Below are positions 24,754 through 33,790 of a stretch of 50,213 nucleotides of DNA, one piece after another. The notes under the pieces were generated by a model. The model had not been told where the DNA came from. It was given only the letters and a program-made list of their open reading frames with translations, and did no database searches. The DNA is from Erysipelotrichaceae bacterium (lineage in GTDB: Bacteria > Bacillota_I > Bacilli_A > Erysipelotrichales > Erysipelotrichaceae), in assembly GCA_017561055.1 (NCBI GenBank), contig JAFZDT010000063.1, forward strand, positions 1-50,213, in the 5' to 3' direction. Every line of letters starts with the position of its first letter. Within the stretch, counting starts at the first letter, position 1. The translations under genes were made by a program, and so were the position numbers.

Positions 24754-24788
24754 CTAAAAAAATACAGCGACTTTTTATAAGCCGCTGT
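24754..24788 (-). terminator. Terminator between DHHW gene and the XpaC/AAA/TelA operon
   Basis: On the minus strand ACAGCGGC, a short AT-rich loop and GTCGCTGT are followed by ATTTTTTTAG. It isolates the two operons. Confidence 0.85.
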
Positions 24789-25865
24789 CTATTTTCGTAA
24801 CGTTTGACTATTATTTATCACAGGAATGCTATATAAGAACAATACATCCTGATTTTCAATTGTCATATATTCAGTAATCATACTAGGATACATATATCTA
24901 GCATCCACTAAAGTAATCTTTTGATATGCTTCTACTAGTAATGGAGCCAAACTACTACCAAATGAATCTCTAAAAATAATCAATTCTTTATCCGTAGTCG
25001 CATTAGGATTTTCAATCACAGTAAAAGCTGTAGCACCTGATAAGAAAACATCATAACTATCCATGCCTGTTAAAGTTGCTGTATCATAAATACTTGTTAC
25101 ACTTGGCTTTTCAAGATTGGTTACAATCGCTTCTTTTAAGATATCATTTTCTAAATACACCAATGTATCTGGTTCAACTTTTTGTCCCCATTGACCAGCA
25201 TAAGCGCCATAGAACTGATCATAACTTTGTGATTGATACATACCCTCAATTTCAACATCATAATGCTGTGCAATACGATTTACTACTAAATCCAAATACT
25301 CTTGGCGATAATGTAAATCCGTACGATAATAACTTTCACTAGATAAACAATCACGCAAATCAATTGTATCTACATCTAGATGTTCATCAATATAAGCATA
25401 AATCTTATCATAATCCAAACGTAAATGATCATCATCTTCTAAATAATAATTCTTATCTGGAATGATTGCTAAATACATTTTATTATCTTCAGAAAACATC
25501 GATTGGATACTTTCAATTACTTCCACAAAATGTCGAATAGAGCCTTCATTTACTTTATAGTCCATCTTATAGATGACACCATCTTTCATAAATAAACCAT
25601 TGGTATCTTTTTGTTGTAATAAGACATTACGCATAAAGCTTTGTACACTCCCCATAAAATCTCTTCCAACAAATTGATCATTGGCATAATCTTCAAAATC
25701 ATCCATCCAATCACCTGATAAAATATTCTCAACACTTATTTCAGGAAATTGTGTTAACGGTCTACGTTCTGTACTAGACACTTCTACATCCTTCGCAAAC
25801 AAATTGATTACAAACATTCCACAAAGCATCACCATAAAGGCAATTGTTAATAATTTATTCTTCAT
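24789..25865 (-). CDS. DHHW-family (AlgX/AlgJ-like) exported protein
   Basis: The 358-residue protein has an N-terminal membrane or signal segment (about 6-24). The body is SGNH-like, with ERRPLTQFPE, the DKNYYLE region, a DLHY motif (YYRTDLHYRQE) and IIFRDSFGSSLAP. These are the DHHW/AlgX pattern that places Ser/His/Asp for acyl transfer outside the membrane. It lies 11 bases after the MBOAT gene, its usual partner; together they probably O-acetylate a surface polymer. The polymer is unknown. Confidence 0.88.
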   Translation of the reverse strand: MKNKLLTIAFMVMLCGMFVINLFAKDVEVSSTERRPLTQFPEISVENILSGDWMDDFEDYANDQFVGRDFMGSVQSFMRNVLLQQKDTNGLFMKDGVIYKMDYKVNEGSIRHFVEVIESIQSMFSEDNKMYLAIIPDKNYYLEDDDHLRLDYDKIYAYIDEHLDVDTIDLRDCLSSESYYRTDLHYRQEYLDLVVNRIAQHYDVEIEGMYQSQSYDQFYGAYAGQWGQKVEPDTLVYLENDILKEAIVTNLEKPSVTSIYDTATLTGMDSYDVFLSGATAFTVIENPNATTDKELIIFRDSFGSSLAPLLVEAYQKITLVDARYMYPSMITEYMTIENQDVLFLYSIPVINNSQTLRK

Positions 25866-25876
25866 ACAACTACCTC

Positions 25877-27262
25877 CTAAAATCTAAAGTATAAGAATGG
25901 ATTGAAAGACGCATGTACTAACGATGCAGTTATAAAGAAGAATAACCCCAATAACATCACGACTTCAATAACATCATATACTTTATGTATTTCTAAACGA
26001 TCCACCCATTGAGTAAGTGTTTGTTTTGGTAATGGTGTACAAGCAAATAACGCAATCACAAACAACACTAAATAACTTTGTACATAATAAAGCGCTTCCG
26101 TTGTATATAGTGGAATGGACAATGAGAACATACCTTGTAATTGTGCAAACAACATCGATAAATCTTCTTGTCTAAAAATAACAAAACTAATCACCACTAA
26201 ATACTGTGTTGTTACCCAACCCAATACTGGATGCTTTTGTAAATATTTGCCATAGACAAATTTCTCCAATAACAATAATCCACCAAAATAACATCCCCAA
26301 ATCATATAGTTCCAGTTCGCACCATGCCAAAAACCAGTTAAAAACCAAACTACTAAAATATTACGAATATGTTTCGCAACAGATACACGATTACCACCTA
26401 ATGGAATATATACATAATCTCTAAACCAACCAGATAATGTCATATGCCATCTACGCCAAAACTCCGTTACACTTTTGGCAATAAATGGATAATTAAAGTT
26501 TTCTGGGAATTTAAATCCAAAGATAGAACCCAAACCAATCGCCATGTCACTATACCCAGCAAAATCAAAGAAAATTTGCATTGCATAAGCAATCGCTTGT
26601 ACCCAATACGACAATACACTCACTGGTAAACCTGTTAAAACATCAACCAATTCACCAAGCATATTCGCCAATAATACTTTTTTACCTAAACCAATAATGA
26701 AACGTTTTACACCATAACCAAATAGATCATAACTATGTGTACGTGTTTCCAATTCAATCGCTACATCACTATAACGAACAATAGGACCAGCTACTAATTG
26801 CGGAAATAAGCATACATAGGTAGAATAATCCAACAAGGAATGTGCCACTTGCACATTACCCATATATACATCCGCCACATAACTCATCGTTTGGAAGGTA
26901 AAGAAACTAATTCCAATTGGCATAACCACACGCAAATATGGGACATCCACAAAATTACGAGCAATGTCCAAAAAGAAACCAGCATACTTGTAATACACCA
27001 AGAAACCAAATTCTACTAAGATAGCAAACAACAATAATGCCTTACGATACTTTGGAAATTTCTCCATAAAAAGTCCGGCATAATAACTCACTACACAGCT
27101 AACCAATAACAACCAAATAACCTTTGGCTCTCCATATGCATAGAATAATAAACTCGCAACGAATAATACTACATTCTTTCCCTTATTTTTTGGCACAATA
27201 AAATATACAACCAATAATATTGCGAAAAAATAATACAAAAAGGAAATACTAGAAAATAACAT
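25877..27262 (-). CDS. MBOAT-family O-acyltransferase (AlgI/DltB-like)
   Basis: The 461-residue polytopic membrane protein has the AlgI-type motifs FWRRWHMTLSGWFRDYVYIP and the catalytic-His region TGFWHGANWNYMIWG. About ten or eleven helices are visible. It moves acyl groups across the membrane to the DHHW partner encoded next. The start follows AAGGAGGATATCT. The preceding lipoprotein gene completes a common three-gene cassette. Confidence 0.92.
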   Translation of the reverse strand: MLFSSISFLYYFFAILLVVYFIVPKNKGKNVVLFVASLLFYAYGEPKVIWLLLVSCVVSYYAGLFMEKFPKYRKALLLFAILVEFGFLVYYKYAGFFLDIARNFVDVPYLRVVMPIGISFFTFQTMSYVADVYMGNVQVAHSLLDYSTYVCLFPQLVAGPIVRYSDVAIELETRTHSYDLFGYGVKRFIIGLGKKVLLANMLGELVDVLTGLPVSVLSYWVQAIAYAMQIFFDFAGYSDMAIGLGSIFGFKFPENFNYPFIAKSVTEFWRRWHMTLSGWFRDYVYIPLGGNRVSVAKHIRNILVVWFLTGFWHGANWNYMIWGCYFGGLLLLEKFVYGKYLQKHPVLGWVTTQYLVVISFVIFRQEDLSMLFAQLQGMFSLSIPLYTTEALYYVQSYLVLFVIALFACTPLPKQTLTQWVDRLEIHKVYDVIEVVMLLGLFFFITASLVHASFNPFLYFRF

Positions 27263-27273
27263 AGATATCCTCC

Positions 27274-27304
27274 TTAAGAAAAAATCTTCGCTAAAGCGAA
27301 GATT
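27274..27304 (-). terminator. Terminator between the DUF4358 and MBOAT genes
   Basis: On the minus strand AATCTTCGC-TTTA-GCGAAGATT is followed by TTTTTC. It may act as a partial terminator within the cassette, reducing MBOAT expression. Confidence 0.8.
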
Positions 27305-27307
27305 TAA

Positions 27308-27799
27308 CTATTTCAAATTTTTGAAATTTTCATGAATTGTTTGAGCGTGAGTATTTTCCATAATTAATACGATTAAATCACCACGGTTATCAACAATTAC
27401 GTTCTTTTCGTCTTCAACGCCTACACAAATCCATTTTCTAGGATTTACATTGTCTTTAATTGCTTTTTTAGCAGCTTCAACATCAGCGCCTTCTTCCATA
27501 CGAACTAATAATACTGTATGAGCAATAGCACTAATCATTGGTTCACTAACTAAAGCTTCTTTAACACCATCAACAGTGAAACCTTCTTCTGTTCCTAAAA
27601 TCCAAGCAAAAGTTTCATCAGTAACTTCCATTTGACCTAACATTGGTAAATTTTCAGCATCAATTCCAGCATATAATTCTGTCATTAATGTTGGTAAATC
27701 ACCTTCAACATTTCCACCAGCATTGTTAGAGTTTCCTCCACAAGCAGCTAATGAAACAACCATAAATACTAATAATAAACTAAGTAATAACTTTTTCAT
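27308..27799 (-). CDS. DUF4358-type lipoprotein
   Basis: The 163-residue lipoprotein has a signal with lipobox VSLAAC (Cys about 20) and a GGNSNNAGGN linker. One domain matches the DUF4358 pattern (TDETFAWILGTEEGF and ... DNRGDLIVLIMEN). Such lipoproteins commonly lie next to MBOAT/DHHW pairs, so it may help surface acylation; this is inference. The start at 27799 has AAGGAG 7 bases upstream, better than the ATG at 27805. Confidence 0.8.
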   Translation of the reverse strand: MKKLLLSLLLVFMVVSLAACGGNSNNAGGNVEGDLPTLMTELYAGIDAENLPMLGQMEVTDETFAWILGTEEGFTVDGVKEALVSEPMISAIAHTVLLVRMEEGADVEAAKKAIKDNVNPRKWICVGVEDEKNVIVDNRGDLIVLIMENTHAQTIHENFKNLK

Positions 27800-27851
27800 T
27801 TCCATTCTCCTTCTCGTAAATAGTATCATATATTTCTCTAAAAATATACAA

Positions 27852-28472
27852 TTACTTTTTGACAGTTACTCCCAATAAATTGGCTAAACTCACTGCCTGT
27901 TGTTCACTAATAATACTTCCCCTTATACTATCCACATCCATACGAATATTGGATAAATCACAAGTAGAAATATCTACATTTACCAAAGACACTTTATACC
28001 AATCCGCATCCAATAAATTACAATCCTCTAACACCCAATCTTTTTGTGTAAGATTGTATAAACGAGAGTCTTGCAAATCACAAGAAAGCATCGATACCGT
28101 CTTTAGATTTGAATCAACCATATTAAGATAACATAACTGACAGTCTTTGAAAAGCACATCTTGCAATAAACTATCAGAAATATCCCAACCCAATAATTTA
28201 CAGTCTTTAAACTCACAACGAATCATCGAACCCGCACTCATTTGTAAATTACTTAAGTTACAATGTTCAAATACACAATCTAAAAACTCATCTTGTTCAA
28301 TTTGACAAAAACTAAAATCCACATGATCAAAACGACATCCATCCCATCTACGTTCATTCACCATACAAGGTTCCATAACCATAGATACAATTTCCTTATT
28401 CACTAAATTATCATCTAGCGAATCATTCTTTGACCACATATCCAATTGTTTAACTAACTTTGGTTTTTTCAT
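27852..28472 (-). CDS. Pentapeptide-repeat protein
   Basis: The 206-residue cytoplasmic protein is made of tandem A(D/N)LxX-like pentapeptides (for example CSNLQM, CKLLGWDIS, SNLKTV, CNLLDADW), forming a right-handed quadrilateral beta helix. The repeats have frequent Cys and Asp. The family includes Qnr-like topoisomerase-protecting proteins, but this does not show resistance here. The start overlaps the VanZ-like gene stop by 4 bases. Confidence 0.87.
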   Translation of the reverse strand: MKKPKLVKQLDMWSKNDSLDDNLVNKEIVSMVMEPCMVNERRWDGCRFDHVDFSFCQIEQDEFLDCVFEHCNLSNLQMSAGSMIRCEFKDCKLLGWDISDSLLQDVLFKDCQLCYLNMVDSNLKTVSMLSCDLQDSRLYNLTQKDWVLEDCNLLDADWYKVSLVNVDISTCDLSNIRMDVDSIRGSIISEQQAVSLANLLGVTVKK

Positions 28473-29164
28473 ACCTTTTCTCCCATTAACCATTTCATAA
28501 ATCTTTGTAAAAACGGTAATTTCAATACAATAAACATCAAACACGCACCTACTAAGTTTAAGAAAATATCATCCACATCAAAATAGCCACGCATCGTAAT
28601 TGCTTGAGCAACTTCAATCATCAGTATCATTACTAATACAATACTCACAAACTTAACAAACTTTGCATACTTTTTATTTAAGATAGGTAAAAAGAAACCC
28701 ATAGGCATCATAATTACTACATTACCACCCATATTCATAATAAATTGTTCAAGCGTAATCACTTCATTTTGATACCCATTCCAATATAGTTGAATCATAT
28801 ATAAAGGCTTAAAATTCGCAGTTTCTTTAATATATTCTCTAATATTATGAAAATTCATAGCTAACGAAGTATTTCTACCCAAAACAGGATCCAATAACGT
28901 TAACTGCACAATCGTAAATACATAAAGAATAAATAAAATTAAAAATGTCCCATAGAACCAAAATCTACGAACCTTACACCTAGAATCCTTCACCAATACA
29001 TAAGACCCTACATACAACAATATACTCATACAAGAAACATAAAACATTCTAGCCCATACACTCATATATTGTTCCGTTGAAATGTCCACTTGCACATAAT
29101 GAATACAAATTAATGCAAATAACGCATAGCATACACATGCATATAAAAACTTTTTCGTAGACAT
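28469..29164 (-). CDS. VanZ-family membrane protein
   Basis: The 231-residue protein has five or six predicted helices. The VanZ pattern NMGGNVVIMMPMGFFLPIL and the later VDDIFLNLVGACLMF are clear. VanZ confers low-level teicoplanin resistance in enterococci; chromosomal homologues are widespread with unknown role, so no resistance claim is made. Start codons TTG/GTG/ATG occur in a row at 29170-29162; I used the ATG. Confidence 0.85.
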   Translation of the reverse strand: MSTKKFLYACVCYALFALICIHYVQVDISTEQYMSVWARMFYVSCMSILLYVGSYVLVKDSRCKVRRFWFYGTFLILFILYVFTIVQLTLLDPVLGRNTSLAMNFHNIREYIKETANFKPLYMIQLYWNGYQNEVITLEQFIMNMGGNVVIMMPMGFFLPILNKKYAKFVKFVSIVLVMILMIEVAQAITMRGYFDVDDIFLNLVGACLMFIVLKLPFLQRFMKWLMGEKV

Positions 29165-29244
29165 CACCAACTTTCAGGCGTTTATAATATCATATATACC
29201 CCAATATCTCAAGATACAAGAAAGCATACAGAAAACTGCATGCT

Positions 29245-29937
29245 TTAATCACTTAATAAATACTTTAATTCCTCTATCTTCTCATAGTAGGAATTATCAT
29301 TAGAATCTTTAAACCTACGAACATCATTTCCAATCCAAATCTTTTCTCTTTCATCTGTTACTATGACGCAAAATAATACATATGGTCTATGAAAAGTTTG
29401 CAAAAGATGTATCAATGATTCACCATATTCATCTACGATAACAATAACTATCGCTCTCACTTTAAATCTATCATAAGATTTATTACGTTGTTCTTTTTTT
29501 CCACAAATTATACCAATAAACTTTTTATATGTTTCTCTCGCCTCATATTGAAATTCATCTACGTATCTACTATGAACGCCAAACGAAGAACTTCTAGTAG
29601 AATACAAAGTTACATACTCAGCACGATACCAATTAGCTCGGTAAATTCCTATAACACTTTCTGGATATGGTTCGTCTGTTTTAGAATACACCCACAATTT
29701 TTCATATGGCGGATGATTAATATCATATTCTTCAACATCAAGAGTATTTAAAGTATGTTCATGAATATATCCTAACTCAGCGGCTTTTTGTTTAATACGC
29801 TCCATAAACAATACATCACAAATATAATTACTATCTAAATTCCTAAATCCTTTGTCATGTATTGTTCTTCCTCTTTCATCATAATCTTTTTCCCATTTGA
29901 CAGCACTCAAATTCAACAAATAATCATTTTCATTCAT
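29245..29937 (-). CDS. Hypothetical protein, 230 aa
   Basis: The cytoplasmic protein has no recognised domain. It begins MNENDYLLNLSAVKWEKDYD, is rich in Tyr/Glu/Arg, and has a beta-rich core (VRAIVIVIVDEYGESLIHLL ... VLFCVIVTDE). Ribosome site and start are adequate (GGGAG before ATG 29937). It is flanked by VanZ and tRNA-Glu with no operon partner. It may be a lineage-specific gene. Confidence 0.65.
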   Translation of the reverse strand: MNENDYLLNLSAVKWEKDYDERGRTIHDKGFRNLDSNYICDVLFMERIKQKAAELGYIHEHTLNTLDVEEYDINHPPYEKLWVYSKTDEPYPESVIGIYRANWYRAEYVTLYSTRSSSFGVHSRYVDEFQYEARETYKKFIGIICGKKEQRNKSYDRFKVRAIVIVIVDEYGESLIHLLQTFHRPYVLFCVIVTDEREKIWIGNDVRRFKDSNDNSYYEKIEELKYLLSD

Positions 29938-29994
29938 AAATAATTACTCCCGTGATCTATACATCTTTATTTTAACACACATTCACTTTTAAAC

Positions 29995-30022
29995 ACAAAA
30001 AAAGCCTTGTTACCAAGGCTTT
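29995..30022 (-). terminator. Terminator after tRNA-Glu
   Basis: On the minus strand AAAGCCTTG-GTAA-CAAGGCTTT is followed by TTTTGTG. Confidence 0.9.
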
Positions 30023-30033
30023 GAACATTCAAA

Positions 30034-30110
30034 TGGTGACTCGTACGGGATTCGAACCCGTGAATGACGCCGTGAAAGGGCGCTGTGTTAAGCCGCTTCA
30101 CCAACGAGCC
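30034..30110 (-). tRNA. tRNA-Glu (anticodon TTC)
   Basis: The acceptor GGCTCGT/ACGAGTC is followed by discriminator A and CCA. The anticodon loop CTTTCAC gives TTC. The T-arm has CGGGTTCGAATCCCG. Confidence 0.94.
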
Positions 30111-30285
30111 ATATATGTGAATCGAGAAGTGAATGTTATCTTCCCGAACGCTTAATAAATATACCATAAGCAATTTCTTATGTCAACAACTTTTTTAAAT
30201 TTTTTTAATTTTTTTAAAAAAGTTTTTTAAGCATATATTCACAAAATAAAACGAACCAATTTGATTGATTCGTTATTTAACAAAA
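30111..30285. other. AT-rich spacer between tRNA-Glu and tRNA-Asn
   Basis: The spacer is very A/T-rich, with runs of T and A near 30185-30230, and no coding potential. It holds the tRNA-Glu promoter region and, at 30245-30274, the terminator of tRNA-Asn. Confidence 0.7.
30245..30274 (-). terminator. Terminator after tRNA-Asn
   Basis: On the minus strand AACGAATCAAT-CAA-ATTGGTTCGTT (one G-U) is followed by TTATTTTG. Confidence 0.85.
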
Positions 30286-30361
30286 TGGCGCCTGAGCATG
30301 GACTCGAACCAAGGACCCACTGGTTAACAGCCAGTTGCTCTACCTACTGAGCTACTCAGGC
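30286..30361 (-). tRNA. tRNA-Asn (anticodon GTT)
   Basis: The acceptor GCCTGAG/CTCAGGC has discriminator G and encoded CCA, so the 3' end is GCCA. The anticodon loop CTGTTAA gives GTT. The T-stem CTTGG/CCATG has one T-T mismatch. The GCCA end matches the UGGC bulge of the asnS T-box in this window. Confidence 0.94.
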
Positions 30362-30419
30362 ACTGCTCAATTATAATACCAAAGCGCATCCACATTGTCA
30401 ACACATTTTTTAAACTTTT

Positions 30420-31793
30420 TTAATTTTCTATTACATTTTCTTCAGCTAAGTTATTTAACCAAGTTTCTTTACGAACTAAGCCATAAGAAATAATTAACTT
30501 CACAATATCCGTACATTGACCAACAATATATAAAACAAAAATATTTGCACTTGTAAAATAAGCAATTGCCGCAACTAATGGGATATTAGCTGTCCACATA
30601 TACATACTGTCCATAAGTAATGTTTTCTTTGTTTCCCCACCAGCACGTAGTATGAAATAACATTGGCAATTCGCCATATAAATCCAGAACAACAAACTCA
30701 TAATACGCAAGAATGTAGATGCTAATTCTTTTGTTTCTAAAGACACACTATAGAAATGTGGAACAATAAAACTAGATCCAAACATAAATACTGCAAATAC
30801 AAGTGCTAATTTAATACTAAACCCAATCAAATAGTAACCATTATCTCTAGCTTCATCAATTTTACCAGCACCTAAACGATGAGAAATCATAACTGTAGTC
30901 GCTACAGCCATACCACCAAATAGTGTAAAGAAGATATCACTCGTTGTACTTGCGATGGAATAACCACTCAATACATGAGATCCACGTGTCGCATACAATT
31001 TAAACAATGTCGCATTTCCACTCGCCCACATAACTTCATTTAACACTAAAGGCAATGCTTTTACTGTAATACGTTTAATTAATGCACCATCAATCGCTAA
31101 CAATTGATGAATCTTTGTTGAGAATGGCATATGATTCAATGTCATAGATACCATATACAATACCATTTCAAATACACGAGCTACAATTGTACCATAAGCA
31201 GCCCCAACAATACCCATAGCTGGTAAACCAAAGGCACCAAACATAAAGATATAGTTAAATGTCGCATTCGTAAAAATAGCTACGACACTAATCGCAAATG
31301 GAATCTTTGTTTTCCCTAAAGCACGATATGCATTTGAAATCGCTAATGAAATACCTAATGGTACAAACGAAATCACTACATTCTTTAAATACAATGCCCC
31401 AGCTTCTACTGTCGCAACATCATCAGTAAAGAAACTTAAAATCGCATCTGGAAAACAATATCCCAATACCATAATCGGTAACAACAATACAAATATAGAT
31501 GTTAACATATAACGGAAACTTTGTTTCATATGATTTTCATCATTCGCGCCAAAGAATTGTGCTAAGAAAATACTAGCTGTTGCCATAAGTCCCATCATAC
31601 CAAAGTTCGCAATCATATAATAACGATTGGCTGCCGCAACACCACTTAGTGCCACATCCCCAAGTTGACCAACCATAACATTATCTACCAAATTTACACA
31701 ACTAGTGATAACTTGTTGTAACATCATAGGAACTGCTACAGCTAACGCTTCTTTTTCAAACTCTTTAGGACCAAAAAACTTTTTCAAATCCAT
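30420..31793 (-). CDS. MATE-family efflux transporter
   Basis: The 457-residue, 12-helix transporter has the MATE arrangement of two six-helix halves. Motifs are PMMLQQVITSCVNLVDNVMVGQ and, in the second half, LSGYSIASTTSDIF. It exports cationic or amphipathic compounds by Na+ or H+ antiport; substrates are not predictable. The ATG at 31793 has AAGGTGG 7 bases upstream. It lies about 40 bases after the small multidrug export gene and may share its transcript. Confidence 0.92.
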   Translation of the reverse strand: MDLKKFFGPKEFEKEALAVAVPMMLQQVITSCVNLVDNVMVGQLGDVALSGVAAANRYYMIANFGMMGLMATASIFLAQFFGANDENHMKQSFRYMLTSIFVLLLPIMVLGYCFPDAILSFFTDDVATVEAGALYLKNVVISFVPLGISLAISNAYRALGKTKIPFAISVVAIFTNATFNYIFMFGAFGLPAMGIVGAAYGTIVARVFEMVLYMVSMTLNHMPFSTKIHQLLAIDGALIKRITVKALPLVLNEVMWASGNATLFKLYATRGSHVLSGYSIASTTSDIFFTLFGGMAVATTVMISHRLGAGKIDEARDNGYYLIGFSIKLALVFAVFMFGSSFIVPHFYSVSLETKELASTFLRIMSLLFWIYMANCQCYFILRAGGETKKTLLMDSMYMWTANIPLVAAIAYFTSANIFVLYIVGQCTDIVKLIISYGLVRKETWLNNLAEENVIEN

Positions 31794-31832
31794 ATTCACA
31801 CCACCTTATAAAAAAAGACAAAATAATTTGTC

Positions 31833-32333
31833 TTATAAAATGAAATCTAATAAACCATAGGACAATACTGTCATAATAAATCCAGCAACCAATACACCGG
31901 CAAATACAGACAACATCGCCTTTTTCACATCCATCTCCAACAACGCAGCTACTAAAGAACCTGTCCAAGCACCTGTCCCTGGTAAAGGAATTGCTACAAA
32001 AAGCATTAAACCAAACACTTCATATTTTGTAACTTCACTTGACTTAGATTGACCTCTAGCTTCAATCCAATCAACTAGCTTAACCAAAATACCATGTTTT
32101 CTCATGAATGCTAATACTTTTTTAATAAAAAATAAAATAAATGGAACAGGGATTACATTCGCAATTACTGCTACCACTAAATTTCTTAACCAAGGTAAGC
32201 CTAATAAATAACCAGCAATAATACCACCACGTAATTCAATTGTTGGAATCAATGAAATAATAAATACAATAAGTTCTTTCATTTGAATGCCTGATAATAA
32301 TTCTAATAATGTATGTACCATTTGTTCAGCCAT
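31833..32333 (-). CDS. COG2426 small multi-drug export protein
   Basis: The 166-residue protein has four or five helices. The family signature SLIPTIELRGGIIAGYLLG, with VAIPLPGTGAWTGSLVAALLEM further on, is distinctive. Transport activity is inferred from the family name only. GGAGG is 8 bases before the ATG at 32333; the ATG at 32339 is too close. Confidence 0.88.
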   Translation of the reverse strand: MAEQMVHTLLELLSGIQMKELIVFIISLIPTIELRGGIIAGYLLGLPWLRNLVVAVIANVIPVPFILFFIKKVLAFMRKHGILVKLVDWIEARGQSKSSEVTKYEVFGLMLFVAIPLPGTGAWTGSLVAALLEMDVKKAMLSVFAGVLVAGFIMTVLSYGLLDFIL

Positions 32334-32461
32334 TTTCATATCCTCCTTCAAAATAACGTTTATACTTTATCATTTTTTATCTCTTCTTTCAATGTATTGG
32401 AAAACTTTTCCTAGAATAGCTAGACACATTTATCTCAAACTAGGATTACGGAGGTGTAATG

Positions 32462-32623
32462 ATGGAAAATAAACAATTTCGCCCTGGTGAAAACTGTCCT
32501 AAAACTGGTAAATATACCGAATATTCTTCAAAAGGAAAAATTATCTTAGAAGATATCGATGTTGAAGAAGGACACCGTTTTCCTCCAGCTAGAGAAAAAG
32601 GTTCATATTACGTAGAAGAATAA
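32462..32623 (+). CDS. YjzC-like small protein
   Basis: The 53-residue protein opens with a FRPGENCPKTGKYTEY core and ends with a FPPAREKGSYYVEE segment. This resembles the YjzC family (short beta-rich proteins of unknown function seen in spore formers). Two consecutive ATGs exist; GGAGG is 7 bases before the second. It is monocistronic and ends in a shared hairpin. Confidence 0.8.
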   Translation: MENKQFRPGENCPKTGKYTEYSSKGKIILEDIDVEEGHRFPPAREKGSYYVEE

Positions 32624-32631
32624 ATAAAACA

Positions 32632-32649
32632 GGGACGATTATTCGTCCC
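32632..32649. terminator. Shared hairpin between YjzC-like gene and the 92-aa gene
   Basis: GGGACGA-TTAT-TCGTCCC lies between convergent genes. The minus-strand side has a TTTTATT tail; the plus side has only TTAATT. Confidence 0.7.
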
Positions 32650-32917
32650 TTAATTGCGTCAATTGTTGTTCATAACTTTCAATTTCCATTAACAATGTCT
32701 CAATCATTTGAAATAACTGTATGACATATTCATCTTCAACTACTCTTTTAGAGCTATATAAGTATTCCCCTAATCTTTCATATTCCAAAACTACTTCTTC
32801 TTTTCTCTGTTTCATCAAACTATTTATTTCCGATATACTTGCTAATCGTTTTACTTCATTTCGTATTCCTTTTGTAATTCCTTTACATACACCAATTATA
32901 ATCACAAGAAAACGCAT
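32639..32917 (-). CDS. Small hypothetical protein, 92 aa
   Basis: The N-terminus is short and hydrophobic (MRFLVIIIGVCKGI), followed by a long charged helix likely to form a coiled coil (about 30-92). The ATG at 32917 has GGAG 9 bases upstream; the longer start at 32932 precedes that site. No family is recognised. It follows the tyrosine phosphatase gene by 40 bases and may be co-transcribed with it. Confidence 0.6.
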   Translation of the reverse strand: MRFLVIIIGVCKGITKGIRNEVKRLASISEINSLMKQRKEEVVLEYERLGEYLYSSKRVVEDEYVIQLFQMIETLLMEIESYEQQLTQLRDE

Positions 32918-32957
32918 CGTACCACTCTCCATTACAGTATACGATGCGCTATTTTCA

Positions 32958-33734
32958 TTATTCCAAATAGAAATCTTTTAAATCTTTTAACACAGTTTCA
33001 TCAATGCCATATTCTTCACGATAATAATCACTCTTTGTTGGATATTTCTTCAAAATAGCATCAAATGCTACTTCAAGATACATTTCTTGTACCCCAACTG
33101 TTTTCCATACAACATCAATCAATTCAGGATCGGTAATATTTTTAAGTTTTAACTGTCCTTCTACATATCCATCTCCACCAATGAATTGATTAGACATCAT
33201 ATAATGTTCCATTAAATCTTTCCAACTTACTCCTAATATATCCATAATTAGAGCTGCCATAAGTCCTGTACGATCCTTTCCACCTGCACAATGGAATACG
33301 ATTGGATATTTATGTTCTTTCATAAGATTGAATACTCGCTTAAATGCTTCATTATCAAATGGCATAATGGTATATGCTTCTTTTAAGAAAGAATTTGAAG
33401 CAATAACTTCTTCCTTGGTCATCCAATTTTGTAATAAGTCAAAGAAATTTAGTGTTTGACTTTGGGTATATTCATTTTCTACTAATGCTGGAATCGTATA
33501 GTGACATACTCCTTCAGGTAAAATATCTGGACGATTCACAAATTCATGACTTTCTCTAAAATCAACTACATATTGAATTTGTAATTCTTTTAATATCTCA
33601 ATATCCTCTTGTGTACAACGATTAAAGCCTGCTGAACGATATAATAATCCTTCTTTAATCTTTCTACCATCTTGGGTTACATAACCACCAAGACCCCTAA
33701 AATTCTTTACATGTGGTAATTTTATTACATTCAT
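32958..33734 (-). CDS. Tyrosine-protein phosphatase
   Basis: The 258-residue protein has the catalytic P-loop HCAGGKDRTG (Cys149, Arg155) and the N-terminal FRGLGGY / YRSAGF segments of the bacterial Y_phosphatase3 group (IphP/LipA type). It hydrolyses phosphotyrosine and sometimes phosphoinositides. There is no signal peptide. The start follows AGGAGAATTTTTT. Confidence 0.92.
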   Translation of the reverse strand: MNVIKLPHVKNFRGLGGYVTQDGRKIKEGLLYRSAGFNRCTQEDIEILKELQIQYVVDFRESHEFVNRPDILPEGVCHYTIPALVENEYTQSQTLNFFDLLQNWMTKEEVIASNSFLKEAYTIMPFDNEAFKRVFNLMKEHKYPIVFHCAGGKDRTGLMAALIMDILGVSWKDLMEHYMMSNQFIGGDGYVEGQLKLKNITDPELIDVVWKTVGVQEMYLEVAFDAILKKYPTKSDYYREEYGIDETVLKDLKDFYLE

Positions 33735-33790
33735 AAAAAATTCTCCTAACTACTTTAATAGTTTAGTCAAATCAACTATAAATGTAAAGA

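Noticed and set aside
28469-29164. Glycopeptide resistance gene
   Set aside because: VanZ-like proteins are common chromosomal genes. No vanHAX genes are present, so resistance cannot be claimed.
29967-30173. 68-codon ORF over tRNA-Glu
   Set aside because: It is a translation of the tRNA and its terminator.
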